Shown here: positions 39,356-48,829 of the stretch, one piece after another
Numbering within the stretch: the first letter of the stretch is position 1
Layout of the letters: each line of letters opens with the position of its first letter
Source of the DNA: Sporichthyaceae bacterium
GTDB lineage: Bacteria; Actinomycetota; Actinomycetes; Sporichthyales; Sporichthyaceae
Length of the DNA stretch: 64,000 nt
NCBI GenBank assembly: GCA_036269075.1
Contig: DATASX010000069.1
Span: 1-64,000 of the forward strand
Reading direction: 5' to 3'
Translations under genes and position numbers: made by a program
Notes under the pieces: generated by a model
Database searches by the model: none
Told to the model about the DNA's origin: nothing
Seen by the model: the letters and a program-made list of their open reading frames with translations, nothing else

Positions 39356-41166
39356 GCAGGCGCCTCGACCGGTTTGCTGGTCGGTGCGTCAGGAACCGGC
39401 GTCGGGTCCTCGGCCCGGCTCCAGATGATGTCCATCGGGATCGGCCCATCGGGCAACCAGGGCTGCACCTCGACGGCGTCGGCGACGCGCCACCGGCCGC
39501 GTTCGATGACGCCGAGAGCCGCGTCGATCACCTTGTACTCCTGGTAGGGCCGATGAATCGCCTGGGACTCGACCCACGCGATGATGAACTCGCCGGGGGC
39601 CCAATTACACCGCTTCTGCAGGGCGTTGATCAGGTCCTCGTTGTGGAAGTGTCCATCACCGAAATTGAAGCCGATGATCGAGTTGCAGGCGAACTCGGCC
39701 TCGCGCACCGTCCAGCGGTCGATGTCCGGCACGTGGCGCAGCAGCAGCGAGAACAAGCCGCGGCCCTGGCTGTGCATGGTCCGCCAGCCGATGGTCTGCT
39801 GCATGGTGATCTCCGCAATCGCAGCGGGATAGCCCATGGCCTGCAGCTGATCGACCTGATTCACGGTGGGGCGGATGAGCCCGTCGTTGAGCTTGGCCTC
39901 CGCGCCGGGCGCGAACGCCCACGTCGCGGATGCCCAGTTGCCCGCGTACTGGCGCATCGAGGGCAGGAAGGAGACCAGGTCCGGGCGCAGGTTCCCGAGG
40001 ATCGGGAAGAACAACAGGCCGGCCACGATCGCTACGGTCAGTCCCGCCGAGGACATGTCGCCGACCCCGTAGCCGTCCTGCGCCGGGAAGCCCGCGAACA
40101 AGAAGATCGCGGCGTAGGCGAACAGCACGTTCCACTCCAGCGGCACCGCCAGCGGGAACGTGGTGATGATGAAGACGTGGAAGATCACCATGACGGTGAC
40201 GACGGTCAGGGTCAGGTCCCGGTTGGTCGAGAACAGCAGCAGCAACGGCATGCAGATCTCGATGAAGGTGCCGCCGCCGTGGGCCAGGGTGCCGGCGATC
40301 TTCGACGGACGGATGTCCTCGGGGAAATTCCGGTAGTGCAGCCGCTTGATCGTCTTGGACGGCATGCACGGACTGTTCGACACCATCGGCGCGACGACCT
40401 GGGTGAAGTGGTGACCGAACTTCGAGATCCCGGCGCCCATCCAGACCACCACGATGAGCAACTTGAGCGCGACGATCATGTTGGTGAAGTCGAGCACCGT
40501 GAAGAAGAACAGGGCGGGCAGGTACTGCTCACTGCGCGCCGCCAGGAAGATCGTCTTGTCGCGCAGGCCGACCAGCACCAGCAGCACCATCGGCGCGATG
40601 AGCAACGCCGGGCGGACCAGCCCCGAGCTGTTCTGCGGCAGCACCTTGAGCAGCGAGCCGCTGTCGTGGCCGGGGATGACGATCGCGGTGAGCAAGGTGG
40701 CCAGGAAACCGAGGTAGAGCGCGACGTCGACGATGGTCCGGGTGTCACCGTTGGTCAGCGGCACGCGCCGCCACGGGCGCAGCCGGATGGTGCCCGGCCG
40801 GGCCCAGAACAGGATGCCGCCGGTCATCGGCTTGAACTTGCCGGCCAGCGGCCCCCAGGACCCGGCCACCCCGACGGCCTCCAGCAGCATCGTCCACATG
40901 ATCGCCTTCTGGTAGACGATCGGCTGGTCCCACCAGCCGCCCACGTCCCAGGCCGGGCCGAGATGCGAGGTCCACGTGGCGAGGCTGACGCCGACGCACA
41001 CGTAGAGCACCAGCAGTTTGACGATGTAGGTCATGTGGATCATGCGTGGCGAGCCGAAGCCGTACTCGACCCAGTGCAGGGCCAACGTCTTCGTGCGCTC
41101 CATCAGCGGCTTGTCGAGAAAGGTCTCGACGTCCACGGGCGGGAAGTCGCCCTTCGTGAACCCCAT
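39352..41166 (-). CDS. DUF3556 integral membrane protein
   Basis: The product is 604 residues from ATG 41166. The opening MGFTKGDFPPVDVETFLDKP and the phrase HWVEYGFGSPRMIHMTYIVK are typical of mycobacterial DUF3556 proteins. About eight to ten membrane helices lie between residues 45 and 410; the last 190 residues are soluble, with conserved FHNEDLINALQKRCNW. Function is unknown. Coupling to a PYROXD2-like flavoprotein suggests a membrane-linked lipid or terpenoid oxidation. The 269 bases before the next gene on the plus strand hold only regulatory DNA. Confidence 0.85.
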   Translation of the reverse strand: MGFTKGDFPPVDVETFLDKPLMERTKTLALHWVEYGFGSPRMIHMTYIVKLLVLYVCVGVSLATWTSHLGPAWDVGGWWDQPIVYQKAIMWTMLLEAVGVAGSWGPLAGKFKPMTGGILFWARPGTIRLRPWRRVPLTNGDTRTIVDVALYLGFLATLLTAIVIPGHDSGSLLKVLPQNSSGLVRPALLIAPMVLLVLVGLRDKTIFLAARSEQYLPALFFFTVLDFTNMIVALKLLIVVVWMGAGISKFGHHFTQVVAPMVSNSPCMPSKTIKRLHYRNFPEDIRPSKIAGTLAHGGGTFIEICMPLLLLFSTNRDLTLTVVTVMVIFHVFIITTFPLAVPLEWNVLFAYAAIFLFAGFPAQDGYGVGDMSSAGLTVAIVAGLLFFPILGNLRPDLVSFLPSMRQYAGNWASATWAFAPGAEAKLNDGLIRPTVNQVDQLQAMGYPAAIAEITMQQTIGWRTMHSQGRGLFSLLLRHVPDIDRWTVREAEFACNSIIGFNFGDGHFHNEDLINALQKRCNWAPGEFIIAWVESQAIHRPYQEYKVIDAALGVIERGRWRVADAVEVQPWLPDGPIPMDIIWSRAEDPTPVPDAPTSKPVEAPA

Positions 41167-41435
41167 GGCAGTCTCCCGCGATCGGTTGAGTACGCGCCGA
41201 ACCTGCGGCACGTGGCGACGGCCGCCGCGCCAGGGTAAGAAGCGGGGCGCACGGGCGAAACGGTCGCCGGGACCGAAGCCGGGGTCGCGCGTTGTGTCTG
41301 CCGGGCACTACGGCTCCGGTGCCCGCGAGGAACAGTGCGGCGCGGAACCTTCGTGCGGCGCGCACGGTGACCGTCGCCCGAACCGTCCTTACCCTCCTTC
41401 GGGTGCAGAGATCCGGCTCGCTCACGAGGACAGAC

Positions 41436-44333
41436 ATGGCCGGAAGACACAAACACCGGTTCGTCGGCCGAGCGGCGGAGCTCGCCGGCATCGAGCAGGA
41501 GTGGCACAACTCCGCAGCCGGACAGTTCCGATGTGTCCTCCTGCTCGGCGAGCCCGGTATCGGCAAGACTCGGCTGGCCGACGAGAGCGTCGCCCGGTGT
41601 GCCTCGGGCGCGACCGTGCTGCGGGCGCACGCGCGGCCGCTGTCCGGCACGTCCGCGTTCGGTGTGTGGGCGGAGGCCCTCGAGCGTCACCTTCGTGATT
41701 GGCGCCCGCAGGAGATCGCGGATCTGTGTGGTCATCACCTGGACGACCTGGCCGGCCTCGTGCACAGCGTCGCCGTAGCGCGCGGTCTGGCGCCGCGGCG
41801 TGAGCCGCCGCGGCCGCGCCTGCTCGGCGCGATCAGTCGGCTGGTGGCCAACCTCGCCGAACGGGGACCGCTGATCCTCCTCCTCGACGACTTGCACCAA
41901 GCCGATCCCTCGTCCTGGGACGCGTTGGCCTATCTGAGCCAGGCGATTCCGGATCGGCGGGTGCTGGTGGTCGCGACGGCCCGCGCGGCGGAGTTGGCCG
42001 CGCTGCCGGCCCCGCTGCGGGTCCTCGTCGACCTGGAGGAACGAGACGCGTTGCGTCGCGTCGAGGTCGAGCCGTTGGACGCCCGTGCGCTGCGCGAACT
42101 CGCCGAGGATGTGCTGGCCCGGCCGGTCAGCAAGGACATGCTGGATTGGCTCTGCGACCGCTCACGCGGCGTTCCGCTCTACGCCGTCGGGCTGCTGCAT
42201 GCGGTCAACGACGAGGGTGGACCCGTCGGTGCCGGGCTCCGGCTGCTTCCCGAGGGACTCACCGAGCGGGTTCAGGTGCGCCTGGGGCAGCTCGACGACG
42301 AGGCGCAGGGCGTGCTGGAGGTGGTCGCCGTCGCGGGCGGTCAGGTGGGGCTGGGGGAACTGGTCCGCTACGCCAACCGGCCGCTGGAGCAATTGGCGCC
42401 GACGATCGACAAGCTGGTCCGCTCGCGCCTGCTGGCCGAGGTCGAGACCGGTCGGATCCCGGTCTACGAGATCGCCCATCCGTTGATCGGCGAGACGGTC
42501 TACCGGCAGATCGGCGGCGCCCGCCGGTTCGCCCTGCACCGGAACGTGGGTCGCACCTTGTTGGTCAGTGGCCGCCTCGGCGAGGCCGCGCTGCACTTCG
42601 CCCGGTCGGCAACGCCGGGCGACGACGAAGCTATTCAGGTCCTGCTCGATGCGCTGGCCCAGGCCGAGCAGCGCGGCGCCCACCGCGAGGTGCTGCGGAT
42701 CCTCGGCAGCCTGATCGACGTCGTGCCCTCCGGCGACCAGCGGTGGGCACAGGTCGCCGACGCGTTGCTCGGTGACGCCGAGTGGGTGGTCGATCACCGC
42801 GCCGATGACGACGCCCGGGCCGCCGTGAGCGCTCTGGAGAAGATCGACGCCGTACTTGCGTCCGGTCCCGACCAGCGGGCGCGGGCGGCGGTGAAGGCGC
42901 GGCTGGCGAGCCTGCTCTCCTGGGGATGCGGGGAACCACGCAGGGCGGCCCCGCTGGCGCTCGAGGCGGCGCGACTCTACGCCGACGCCGGGGAGGGAAC
43001 GCGGGCTCGGTTGGCCGAGCTCGAAGCCGCCTACGCGCAAGGGCTGGCCGGCGACGTCTCCGCGCTGCGCTCGGGGGCCGCGGCTGTCCTGGAGCGGGCC
43101 GAGTCGGCCGGCGACGAGGAGGCGGCGCTGTGGGCGGTCGGGGTCCATGGCAGCGCCTGCTTCTACCAGGGCAACTTCGCCGCCGCCGAGACCGCGCTGC
43201 GTCGCGCCGTCGCGATGGCCAGGGCCCAGGACCGGCCCTACCGATTGACGTGGTCCGCGATGGCGTTGGGCTGGTCGCTGGGTTACGAGGGTCGGCTGGC
43301 CGAGGCGTATCAGGCGTTCGAGACAGCCAGGTCCACCCCGGCCTGGCGGGAGTCCAACGCGCTCGAGCTCGAGGCCAACGTGCGTTGGTTGGGCGGTGAT
43401 CTCGCCGGCTCGCTGGCCTGCGCCCGCGACGCCCTGAAGCAAAACCCGGGCCGGATCGGGCGGCGGCGTGGACAGTGCCTGGCCTCACTCGCACTGGCCG
43501 CGATCGAGACCGGCGAGTTGGCCGAAGCCCGTCGGGCGATTGCCGCGGCCCGTCAGATCTACGGTGCCGAAACCTGGTTCATGGCCGGCGGCCAGACCCG
43601 GCACGCCGAGGGCGTGCTTGCCTGGCGGGAGGGCCGACTTGCCGAGGCCGCCGGGTTGCTGCAGCAAGCCGCCGCAGAACTGCACCGGGTGGGCGCCCCC
43701 GTGATGGCCGCGTTCGTCCTGCTCGACCTGTGCGAACTGTCCGCGGTCGGCGGGCCGGTGGATGCCGCCACGGGCGACTGGGCGGTCGCCACCATGGCCG
43801 CCGTCGCAGCAGACACCGACCGCGCGCTCTATCGTGGCGCGCACCGGCTGTCGGAGGCCTGGCACGCGCTGCGGATGGGACAACCGGGCAGTGCGGCCGA
43901 GGCCGCCGACGCGGCGGTCGCGGAGTTCCGCCCCCTCGGCTACGCGGTGTTGACCGCCCGCGCCCTGGTGGCCCGGGGCGCGGCCCTGGCGGACCGCGAC
44001 CCGCGGGGGTCGATCGTGGCCCTCGGCGCGGGTGCCGAACTGTTGGCCGCAGCCGGCGCCGAGTGGCGTCGTGACCTTGCGTTGGCCCGGCTGCGCCGCG
44101 GTGGCCGTAGCGGGAAGCAGGTCGCGGCGGCGACGCTCGGCGCCCGGTCGATCACCGGCCGCGAACTGGAGGTGGCGCGCCTGGGGGCGAACCGGCTGAG
44201 CTCCGCCGAGATCGCCGCGCGGTTGTTCATCAGCCACCGCACGGTCGAGACGCACCTGGCCAGCGTCTACACCAAACTGCAGGTCAACTCCCGGAGCGGA
44301 CTGGCCGACAAACTCGCCGAACTGTCCCTGTAA
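41436..44333 (+). CDS. Large LuxR-type (LAL) ATPase transcriptional regulator
   Basis: The product is 965 residues. Walker A GEPGIGKT lies near 38-45 and Walker B reads LILLLDDLHQADPSSW near 147-162. A long helical TPR-like region follows, and the C-terminus is a LuxR HTH (TGRELEVARLGANRLSSAEI, TVETHLASVYTKL). LAL proteins sense ligands through the central repeats and activate catabolic or secondary-metabolism genes. ATG 41436 follows GAGGA. Its target is unknown; the PucR-type gene downstream and the flanking catabolic blocks are candidates. Confidence 0.92.
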   Translation: MAGRHKHRFVGRAAELAGIEQEWHNSAAGQFRCVLLLGEPGIGKTRLADESVARCASGATVLRAHARPLSGTSAFGVWAEALERHLRDWRPQEIADLCGHHLDDLAGLVHSVAVARGLAPRREPPRPRLLGAISRLVANLAERGPLILLLDDLHQADPSSWDALAYLSQAIPDRRVLVVATARAAELAALPAPLRVLVDLEERDALRRVEVEPLDARALRELAEDVLARPVSKDMLDWLCDRSRGVPLYAVGLLHAVNDEGGPVGAGLRLLPEGLTERVQVRLGQLDDEAQGVLEVVAVAGGQVGLGELVRYANRPLEQLAPTIDKLVRSRLLAEVETGRIPVYEIAHPLIGETVYRQIGGARRFALHRNVGRTLLVSGRLGEAALHFARSATPGDDEAIQVLLDALAQAEQRGAHREVLRILGSLIDVVPSGDQRWAQVADALLGDAEWVVDHRADDDARAAVSALEKIDAVLASGPDQRARAAVKARLASLLSWGCGEPRRAAPLALEAARLYADAGEGTRARLAELEAAYAQGLAGDVSALRSGAAAVLERAESAGDEEAALWAVGVHGSACFYQGNFAAAETALRRAVAMARAQDRPYRLTWSAMALGWSLGYEGRLAEAYQAFETARSTPAWRESNALELEANVRWLGGDLAGSLACARDALKQNPGRIGRRRGQCLASLALAAIETGELAEARRAIAAARQIYGAETWFMAGGQTRHAEGVLAWREGRLAEAAGLLQQAAAELHRVGAPVMAAFVLLDLCELSAVGGPVDAATGDWAVATMAAVAADTDRALYRGAHRLSEAWHALRMGQPGSAAEAADAAVAEFRPLGYAVLTARALVARGAALADRDPRGSIVALGAGAELLAAAGAEWRRDLALARLRRGGRSGKQVAAATLGARSITGRELEVARLGANRLSSAEIAARLFISHRTVETHLASVYTKLQVNSRSGLADKLAELSL

Positions 44334-44427
44334 CCGCGCCCGTCGCGTCGCTGTCACCGGCCCCGTTCGGAGCGGCTTGTGTAGGGTGGGAGCCCATCTA
44401 CCAGGGCTTCAGTGAGCGTGGGCTGAC

Positions 44428-45786
44428 GTGGAGAGAAATTCCGTCGGCGGTGGTCCGCAGGACGAAGCGCTGTCGGCGCCGGCCCCGCAGCTCGACCAGG
44501 AGCGGACCCGGGTAGTGGTGCACGCCGTGGCGGCGGCGCTCAACGCCAGGCTGGGGGAGATCACCGCAAGCATGCGCTCGGTGCTGGCCGCGGGCATCGG
44601 TGAGCTCGGTGACCAGCGGCTGCAGGATCTTCTCGGATCCAGCATCGAAGGAAACGTGGAGAACATCATCCACCTCCTACGCCACGACATCCCGCTGTCG
44701 CAGGTGACGCCGCCCTCCGCGGCGTTCCAGTACGCCCGACGACTCGCGCAGCACGACGTGCCGGTGCATGCTCTGGTCCGGGCCTACCGGCTGGGGCAGA
44801 GCCACCTGCTCGAGGTGGCGTACGCCGAACTCGCGGGACAGACCGAGAGCTCGGCCATCCGCCTGGCGGCCTCGGCGCACATCGTGTCAGCGACGTTCGC
44901 CTACATCGACTGGATCTCCGAACGGGTCATCACCGAGTACGAGTCCGAACGCGAACAATGGCTCGTCCACCGCAACACCCGGCGGGCCATCGCGATCCGC
45001 GAACTGATCGAAGGAGTGGACCTCGACCTCGACGGGGCGGAGTCGGCGACCGGCTACCCGCTCAAGCAGCACCACCTCGGGTTGATCCTGTGGACTCCGG
45101 ACCGGGTGGTCGAGGCCGGTGCACCGGGCGAACTCGAGCGGCTGGCCGTGGCGATCGCGAACAAGCTGTGCCGGGGGAGCCAGGTCTTGTTCAGCACCTC
45201 CGACCGACGGACCGGATGGGCGTGGATCGCGCTCGGTTCCCAGCCGCATCGACTGGACAGCGCCGAGGTGGGCGCGATCGCGCGCGCCACCGACCCACAG
45301 GTGCAGGTGGCCCTGGGCGGCCCTGCCTACGGCCGCGCGGGGTTTCGCGCCACCCATCTGCAGGCCCAGCAGGCGCAACGCCTCGCGGTCGTCGCCGGTC
45401 CGGACGCGCGCGTCGCGACCGACTACCTCGACCCCGGGGTCCGTGCGGCCGCTGGGCTCTGCGCCGACCCGGAGCACACGCGGATGCTCGTGCAGACCGC
45501 GTTGGGGGACCTTGCGCGCGACGACGAGCAGGCCGCGAGGCTGCGCGACACGTTGCGGGTGTACCTGTCCACCGGTTCGAGTTACACCGCGACGGCGGAG
45601 TTGCTGTCGATGCACAAGCACTCGGTCAAGTACCGGATCGACAAGGCCACACAACTGCGCGGCGGGCCGATCGAACCCGAACGGTTCGACATCGAACTGG
45701 CTCTGATTGCGTGTCAGCTGCTCGGGCGCGACGTCCTTTCACCCGCCGGTTCGGGACCGGTCGCCAAGCACACCGCGGCTCAGTGA
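44428..45786 (+). CDS. PucR/CdaR-family transcriptional regulator
   Basis: The product is 452 residues from GTG 44428. Residues about 25-180 form a helical RsbRD-like sensor domain; a GGDEF-like middle domain follows, and the C-terminal PucR HTH is near 375-440 (TATAELLSMHKHSVKYRI). Similar regulators in actinobacteria often control adjacent P450 or catabolic genes. It is 94 bp after the LuxR-type gene. Three near-identical octamers (CAGTGATG, CAGTGATG, CAGTGATC; 45781-45804) span its stop codon. Confidence 0.9.
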   Translation: MERNSVGGGPQDEALSAPAPQLDQERTRVVVHAVAAALNARLGEITASMRSVLAAGIGELGDQRLQDLLGSSIEGNVENIIHLLRHDIPLSQVTPPSAAFQYARRLAQHDVPVHALVRAYRLGQSHLLEVAYAELAGQTESSAIRLAASAHIVSATFAYIDWISERVITEYESEREQWLVHRNTRRAIAIRELIEGVDLDLDGAESATGYPLKQHHLGLILWTPDRVVEAGAPGELERLAVAIANKLCRGSQVLFSTSDRRTGWAWIALGSQPHRLDSAEVGAIARATDPQVQVALGGPAYGRAGFRATHLQAQQAQRLAVVAGPDARVATDYLDPGVRAAAGLCADPEHTRMLVQTALGDLARDDEQAARLRDTLRVYLSTGSSYTATAELLSMHKHSVKYRIDKATQLRGGPIEPERFDIELALIACQLLGRDVLSPAGSGPVAKHTAAQ

Positions 45787-45828
45787 TGCAGTGATGCAGT
45801 GATCCAGCGGCCCGCGTGGTGATCGGCC

Positions 45829-46866
45829 TCAGCTCAGTTGCGGGATGACCCGGCTGCCGATCAGTTCGACCATGGCCCGGAACTCCTCGGCGGGCTGGCC
45901 GCCCATGTCGAGATAGATCAGGTTCGTGTCCGCCTGCAGCATCTGCGCACTGTCCTGCAACCGCGCCACCACCTCGTCCGGACTGCCGACCAGCGCGGGC
46001 CCGCGGGTGGTCAGCAATTCGAAGTCGAACGGTTTGCGGATGAACGGCGGCGGATCCGGGTTGACCCGTCCGACGATGTCCTTCATCAGATCGAAGTACG
46101 CGCGGTAGCGCGGTTCCCAACGCGCCCGGGCAGCCTGCGAGGTCTCTGCGACATTCACGTGCCAGCACGCCCCGATCCGGGGTTGACGAGTGTGTCCGTG
46201 CGCGGCGAATCGCTCCCGGTAGGCCTCCACCACCGGCACGAACATGGCTGGGTTGCCGAATGCGCTGGGCAGCATGAGATCCAGGCCCAGCCGGGCGGCC
46301 AACTCCAGGCTCGACTCGGAGGCGCCGCCGCCGATCCAGGTGGGCACCGGTCCCACCGGCGCCGGTTGCAGGACGAAGTCGTGGATCGCGGCGCGATGGG
46401 CGGTGCGCGGCCGGCTCACCCGTTTCCCGTTCCACAGGGCGACGAGCACCTCCACGTTGTCGGTGAACAAGTCGTGGGAGTCCGCCACGTCCTGGCCGAA
46501 CAAGGTGTAGGTGGACACGAAGAAGTTGCCGCGCCCGACGACGACCTCGCACCGTCCGCCGGACAGCGCGTCGACGGTGGCGTAGTCCTCCGCGACCCGG
46601 ATCGGGTCGAGGTTGGCGGCCAGGGTCACCGCGGTGGACAGGATCAGTCGCCGGGTGCGTTCACCGATTGCCGCCAGCACCACAGGCGGCGCCGAGGTCG
46701 TGTACTCGAGCCCGTGGTGCTCCCCGACGTGGACTCCGTGGAAGCCGACCTCCTCGGCCACGACCGCTGCCTCGACGATCGCGCGATGGCGCTCGGCGGC
46801 GGTCTGCCGGGTACCGGTGACCGGGTCGGTGACCTGATCACCGAGCGACATCAGGCTGAGCCTCAC
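45829..46866 (-). CDS. LLM-class flavin/F420-dependent monooxygenase
   Basis: The product is 345 residues of the bacterial luciferase-like fold. GVHVGEHHG, RLILSTAVTL, DALSGGRCEVVVGRG and PTWIGGGASESSLELAARLG are diagnostic. Such enzymes use FMNH2 or F420H2 for Baeyer-Villiger oxidation, hydroxylation or dehydrogenation. GTG 46866 is the start. A TetR-type palindrome lies 32-49 bases upstream, so it is probably the end gene of the region 4 regulon. Confidence 0.92.
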   Translation of the reverse strand: MRLSLMSLGDQVTDPVTGTRQTAAERHRAIVEAAVVAEEVGFHGVHVGEHHGLEYTTSAPPVVLAAIGERTRRLILSTAVTLAANLDPIRVAEDYATVDALSGGRCEVVVGRGNFFVSTYTLFGQDVADSHDLFTDNVEVLVALWNGKRVSRPRTAHRAAIHDFVLQPAPVGPVPTWIGGGASESSLELAARLGLDLMLPSAFGNPAMFVPVVEAYRERFAAHGHTRQPRIGACWHVNVAETSQAARARWEPRYRAYFDLMKDIVGRVNPDPPPFIRKPFDFELLTTRGPALVGSPDEVVARLQDSAQMLQADTNLIYLDMGGQPAEEFRAMVELIGSRVIPQLS

Positions 46867-46897
46867 GGTTGCCTCCCACGCGTTCGAGGCACAATAT

Positions 46898-46915
46898 CAA
46901 ACAACGTTTGGTTTG
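46898..46915. promoter_or_regulatory. CARCGTTWGG-type palindrome before LLM gene
   Basis: CAAACAACGTTTGGTTTG lies between the LLM start (46866, minus) and the preceding hydrolase stop (46922). It is an imperfect palindrome centred on AACGTT. The same core recurs at 48835, 52319 and, in the opposite orientation, at 56196 and 36678. Confidence 0.6.
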
Positions 46916-46921
46916 TGTGGA

Positions 46922-48097
46922 TCAGCCGAGGTTGTGCCGGGTGAGCCAGCCGCGCACCTGCTCGGCCGCGTCCGCCAGATGGGAGCTCTGGTCCGCGCCG
47001 GTGAAGTAGTGATTCGCCTCGGGCAGCTCGACGAATTCCTTGTCGGCGTGGGAAATCGCGTCGAACACCTCGCGGGGGTGGGGCACGGGGACGGCGTCGT
47101 CGCGGCCGTTGGCCAGCACCAGTACGGGGACCTGGACCCGTGGCGCGGCATCCCCGGCGTCTGTCTGCGCGGTCGTCAACGACCACTGGGAGAGCCAACT
47201 GCGGATGGTCGTGAACCGCATCAGCGCACCCGCACTGGTGTTGGCGACGGCCGGATCGCCGAGGTAGCTCCAGCGCGGGCGCCGGCCGTTGGGGTCGAGG
47301 GTGGGGTCCAGCCAGCGTGGATCGGCCATCGTGCCGTGCACGACGAAGGCGTGCTCGTCGTCGGGGCGCCCGGCCGCCCGCAGGCGGGCCAGCCGATCCT
47401 GGGCGAAGTCGGTGATCCGTAGGTTGCGGGCGCGCTGGCGTTCCCGGTACGCCGCAACGAAGTCCGGCGAGTACGGCGGCTGGTTCGGGTTCTTCGGGTC
47501 GTAGAGGTCGAACTCGCGGTCCCGGTTGCGGTCCGGCTCCACCTCGTCGGTGATCGAGGCGTCGAGGAAGTCGGTGAGCAGCCGGTGCCGGCTGCGCGGC
47601 GCGGCCAGGAACAGGACCGCGTCGGCCTCGGGGAGTCTGCGTTCGGCCAGCCCGGTGGGCTCACCGGCCGCGGTGGCGGTGATGACGGGCTTGGTGGCCT
47701 CGGCCTGATAGCCCATCATCAGGGAGCCCCCACCGCTCCATCCGGCGAGCACGACGCGCGAGTACCCCAGCCGCTCCCGGGCATCCCGGACGCACGCCGC
47801 CAGATCCAGCAGGACGTTCTCCATCTGCAGCGCCGCGTCCCCGACGGTGTAACGGGTGCCGCAGCCGATCACGTGCAGTCCGGTACGGGCCAGTTCCGGG
47901 AACAGTGGCAGGTACGCGGGCGAGCCGATCGGGTGCATGCAGATCACGACCGTGTCGGAGTCGGTCGAACCGCGCAGCAACTGCGCCTGGCGCACCACGT
48001 AGTCCTCGACCGAGCCGTACACGTCCTTGCGGACGGCGGACTCCTGGGTCACCACCAGGTACGGCGTTCGGGTGTAACGGACACGTTCGGCCGGCAT
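46922..48097 (-). CDS. Alpha/beta-hydrolase, cytoplasmic
   Basis: The product is 391 residues without signal peptide. The nucleophile elbow is VLAGWSGGGSLM, the acid is probably in LANGRDDAVPV and the base is His in EANHYFTG. An insertion of about 100 residues (EFDLYDPKNPNQPPYSPDF region) forms a lid. It might cleave a C-C or thioester/ester bond in the pathway; the substrate is unknown. It is 11 bp downstream of the TetR gene in the same direction. Confidence 0.9.
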   Translation of the reverse strand: MPAERVRYTRTPYLVVTQESAVRKDVYGSVEDYVVRQAQLLRGSTDSDTVVICMHPIGSPAYLPLFPELARTGLHVIGCGTRYTVGDAALQMENVLLDLAACVRDARERLGYSRVVLAGWSGGGSLMMGYQAEATKPVITATAAGEPTGLAERRLPEADAVLFLAAPRSRHRLLTDFLDASITDEVEPDRNRDREFDLYDPKNPNQPPYSPDFVAAYRERQRARNLRITDFAQDRLARLRAAGRPDDEHAFVVHGTMADPRWLDPTLDPNGRRPRWSYLGDPAVANTSAGALMRFTTIRSWLSQWSLTTAQTDAGDAAPRVQVPVLVLANGRDDAVPVPHPREVFDAISHADKEFVELPEANHYFTGADQSSHLADAAEQVRGWLTRHNLG

Positions 48098-48108
48098 ACG
48101 GACCTCCG

Positions 48109-48780
48109 TCAGGCGCTGGCGCGAGACTTCCCGCGCCGGGGGGTTGAGCGTTTCGCCGCGACGGGCTGGGGACTCTGGGCGGCCCGGGCGGCGGCGGTCC
48201 GCACGGTCACCTCGACGATCTGTCGGCAGACCAACTCGAAGATCTCCGCGGGGTCCAGCGACCGCTGCCCAGCGGCGCGGGCCAGGTACGGATGGCGCTC
48301 CGGGTCGGGCGCGAGGTGTCCGCCGGACTCGTGCAGCACACTGGCGATGGCGTAGGACTCCAACGCCTCCATCATCGGCGCGATCGCGCCGACCGGCACG
48401 CCTTCCTCCACCAGGTGCGCGAAGGTGGCCTCCAGTTGCGCGGTGCCGATCCCGAGCGGTTCGCGGCGCAACATCACCGGAATCAGGTCGGGATGGGCCT
48501 GCAACGCCGCCCGCAGGCGGCGGGCATTGCGCAGCAACCAGACCTCCCAGGGTTCCTCGTGGCCCTGGGGTGCCCGGACCTCCTCGAGGGCGACCTTGGC
48601 GGCGCCGACGATGATCTCGTCCTTGCTGCGGAAGTGGTGGTACAACGAGGCGCCGTTCACCCCCAGCCGGTCGGCCAGCCGCCGGATGCTGAGCGCGTCG
48701 ATGCCCTCGGCGTCGATGATCTCGAGCGCGGCCTGCAACGCCGCTCGCTTCGAGATCAACGGAACCTTGGGCCGTGCCAC
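48109..48780 (-). CDS. TetR-family repressor of the region 4 regulon
   Basis: The product is 223 residues from GTG 48780, which has GGAGGGA seven bases upstream. The HTH is at about residues 12-58 (IDALSIRRLADRLGVNGASLYHHFRSKDE). The C-terminal domain resembles TetR_C proteins and ends in a basic Pro/Ser/Arg tail. A palindrome of the CARCGTTWGG type lies 55-70 bases upstream, within the end of the crotonase gene, suggesting autoregulation. Its likely targets are the four other copies of that site. Confidence 0.92.
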   Translation of the reverse strand: MARPKVPLISKRAALQAALEIIDAEGIDALSIRRLADRLGVNGASLYHHFRSKDEIIVGAAKVALEEVRAPQGHEEPWEVWLLRNARRLRAALQAHPDLIPVMLRREPLGIGTAQLEATFAHLVEEGVPVGAIAPMMEALESYAIASVLHESGGHLAPDPERHPYLARAAGQRSLDPAEIFELVCRQIVEVTVRTAAARAAQSPQPVAAKRSTPRRGKSRASA

Positions 48781-48829
48781 AGCTTTCCCTCCGACTTCCG
48801 TGTGCCAGGACTGCCGCAATTGTACGGCA

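Noticed and set aside
45781-45804. Three octamer repeats (CAGTGATG type) as a CRISPR or VNTR locus
   Set aside because: Only three short adjacent copies across a stop codon, without spacers; probably replication slippage.
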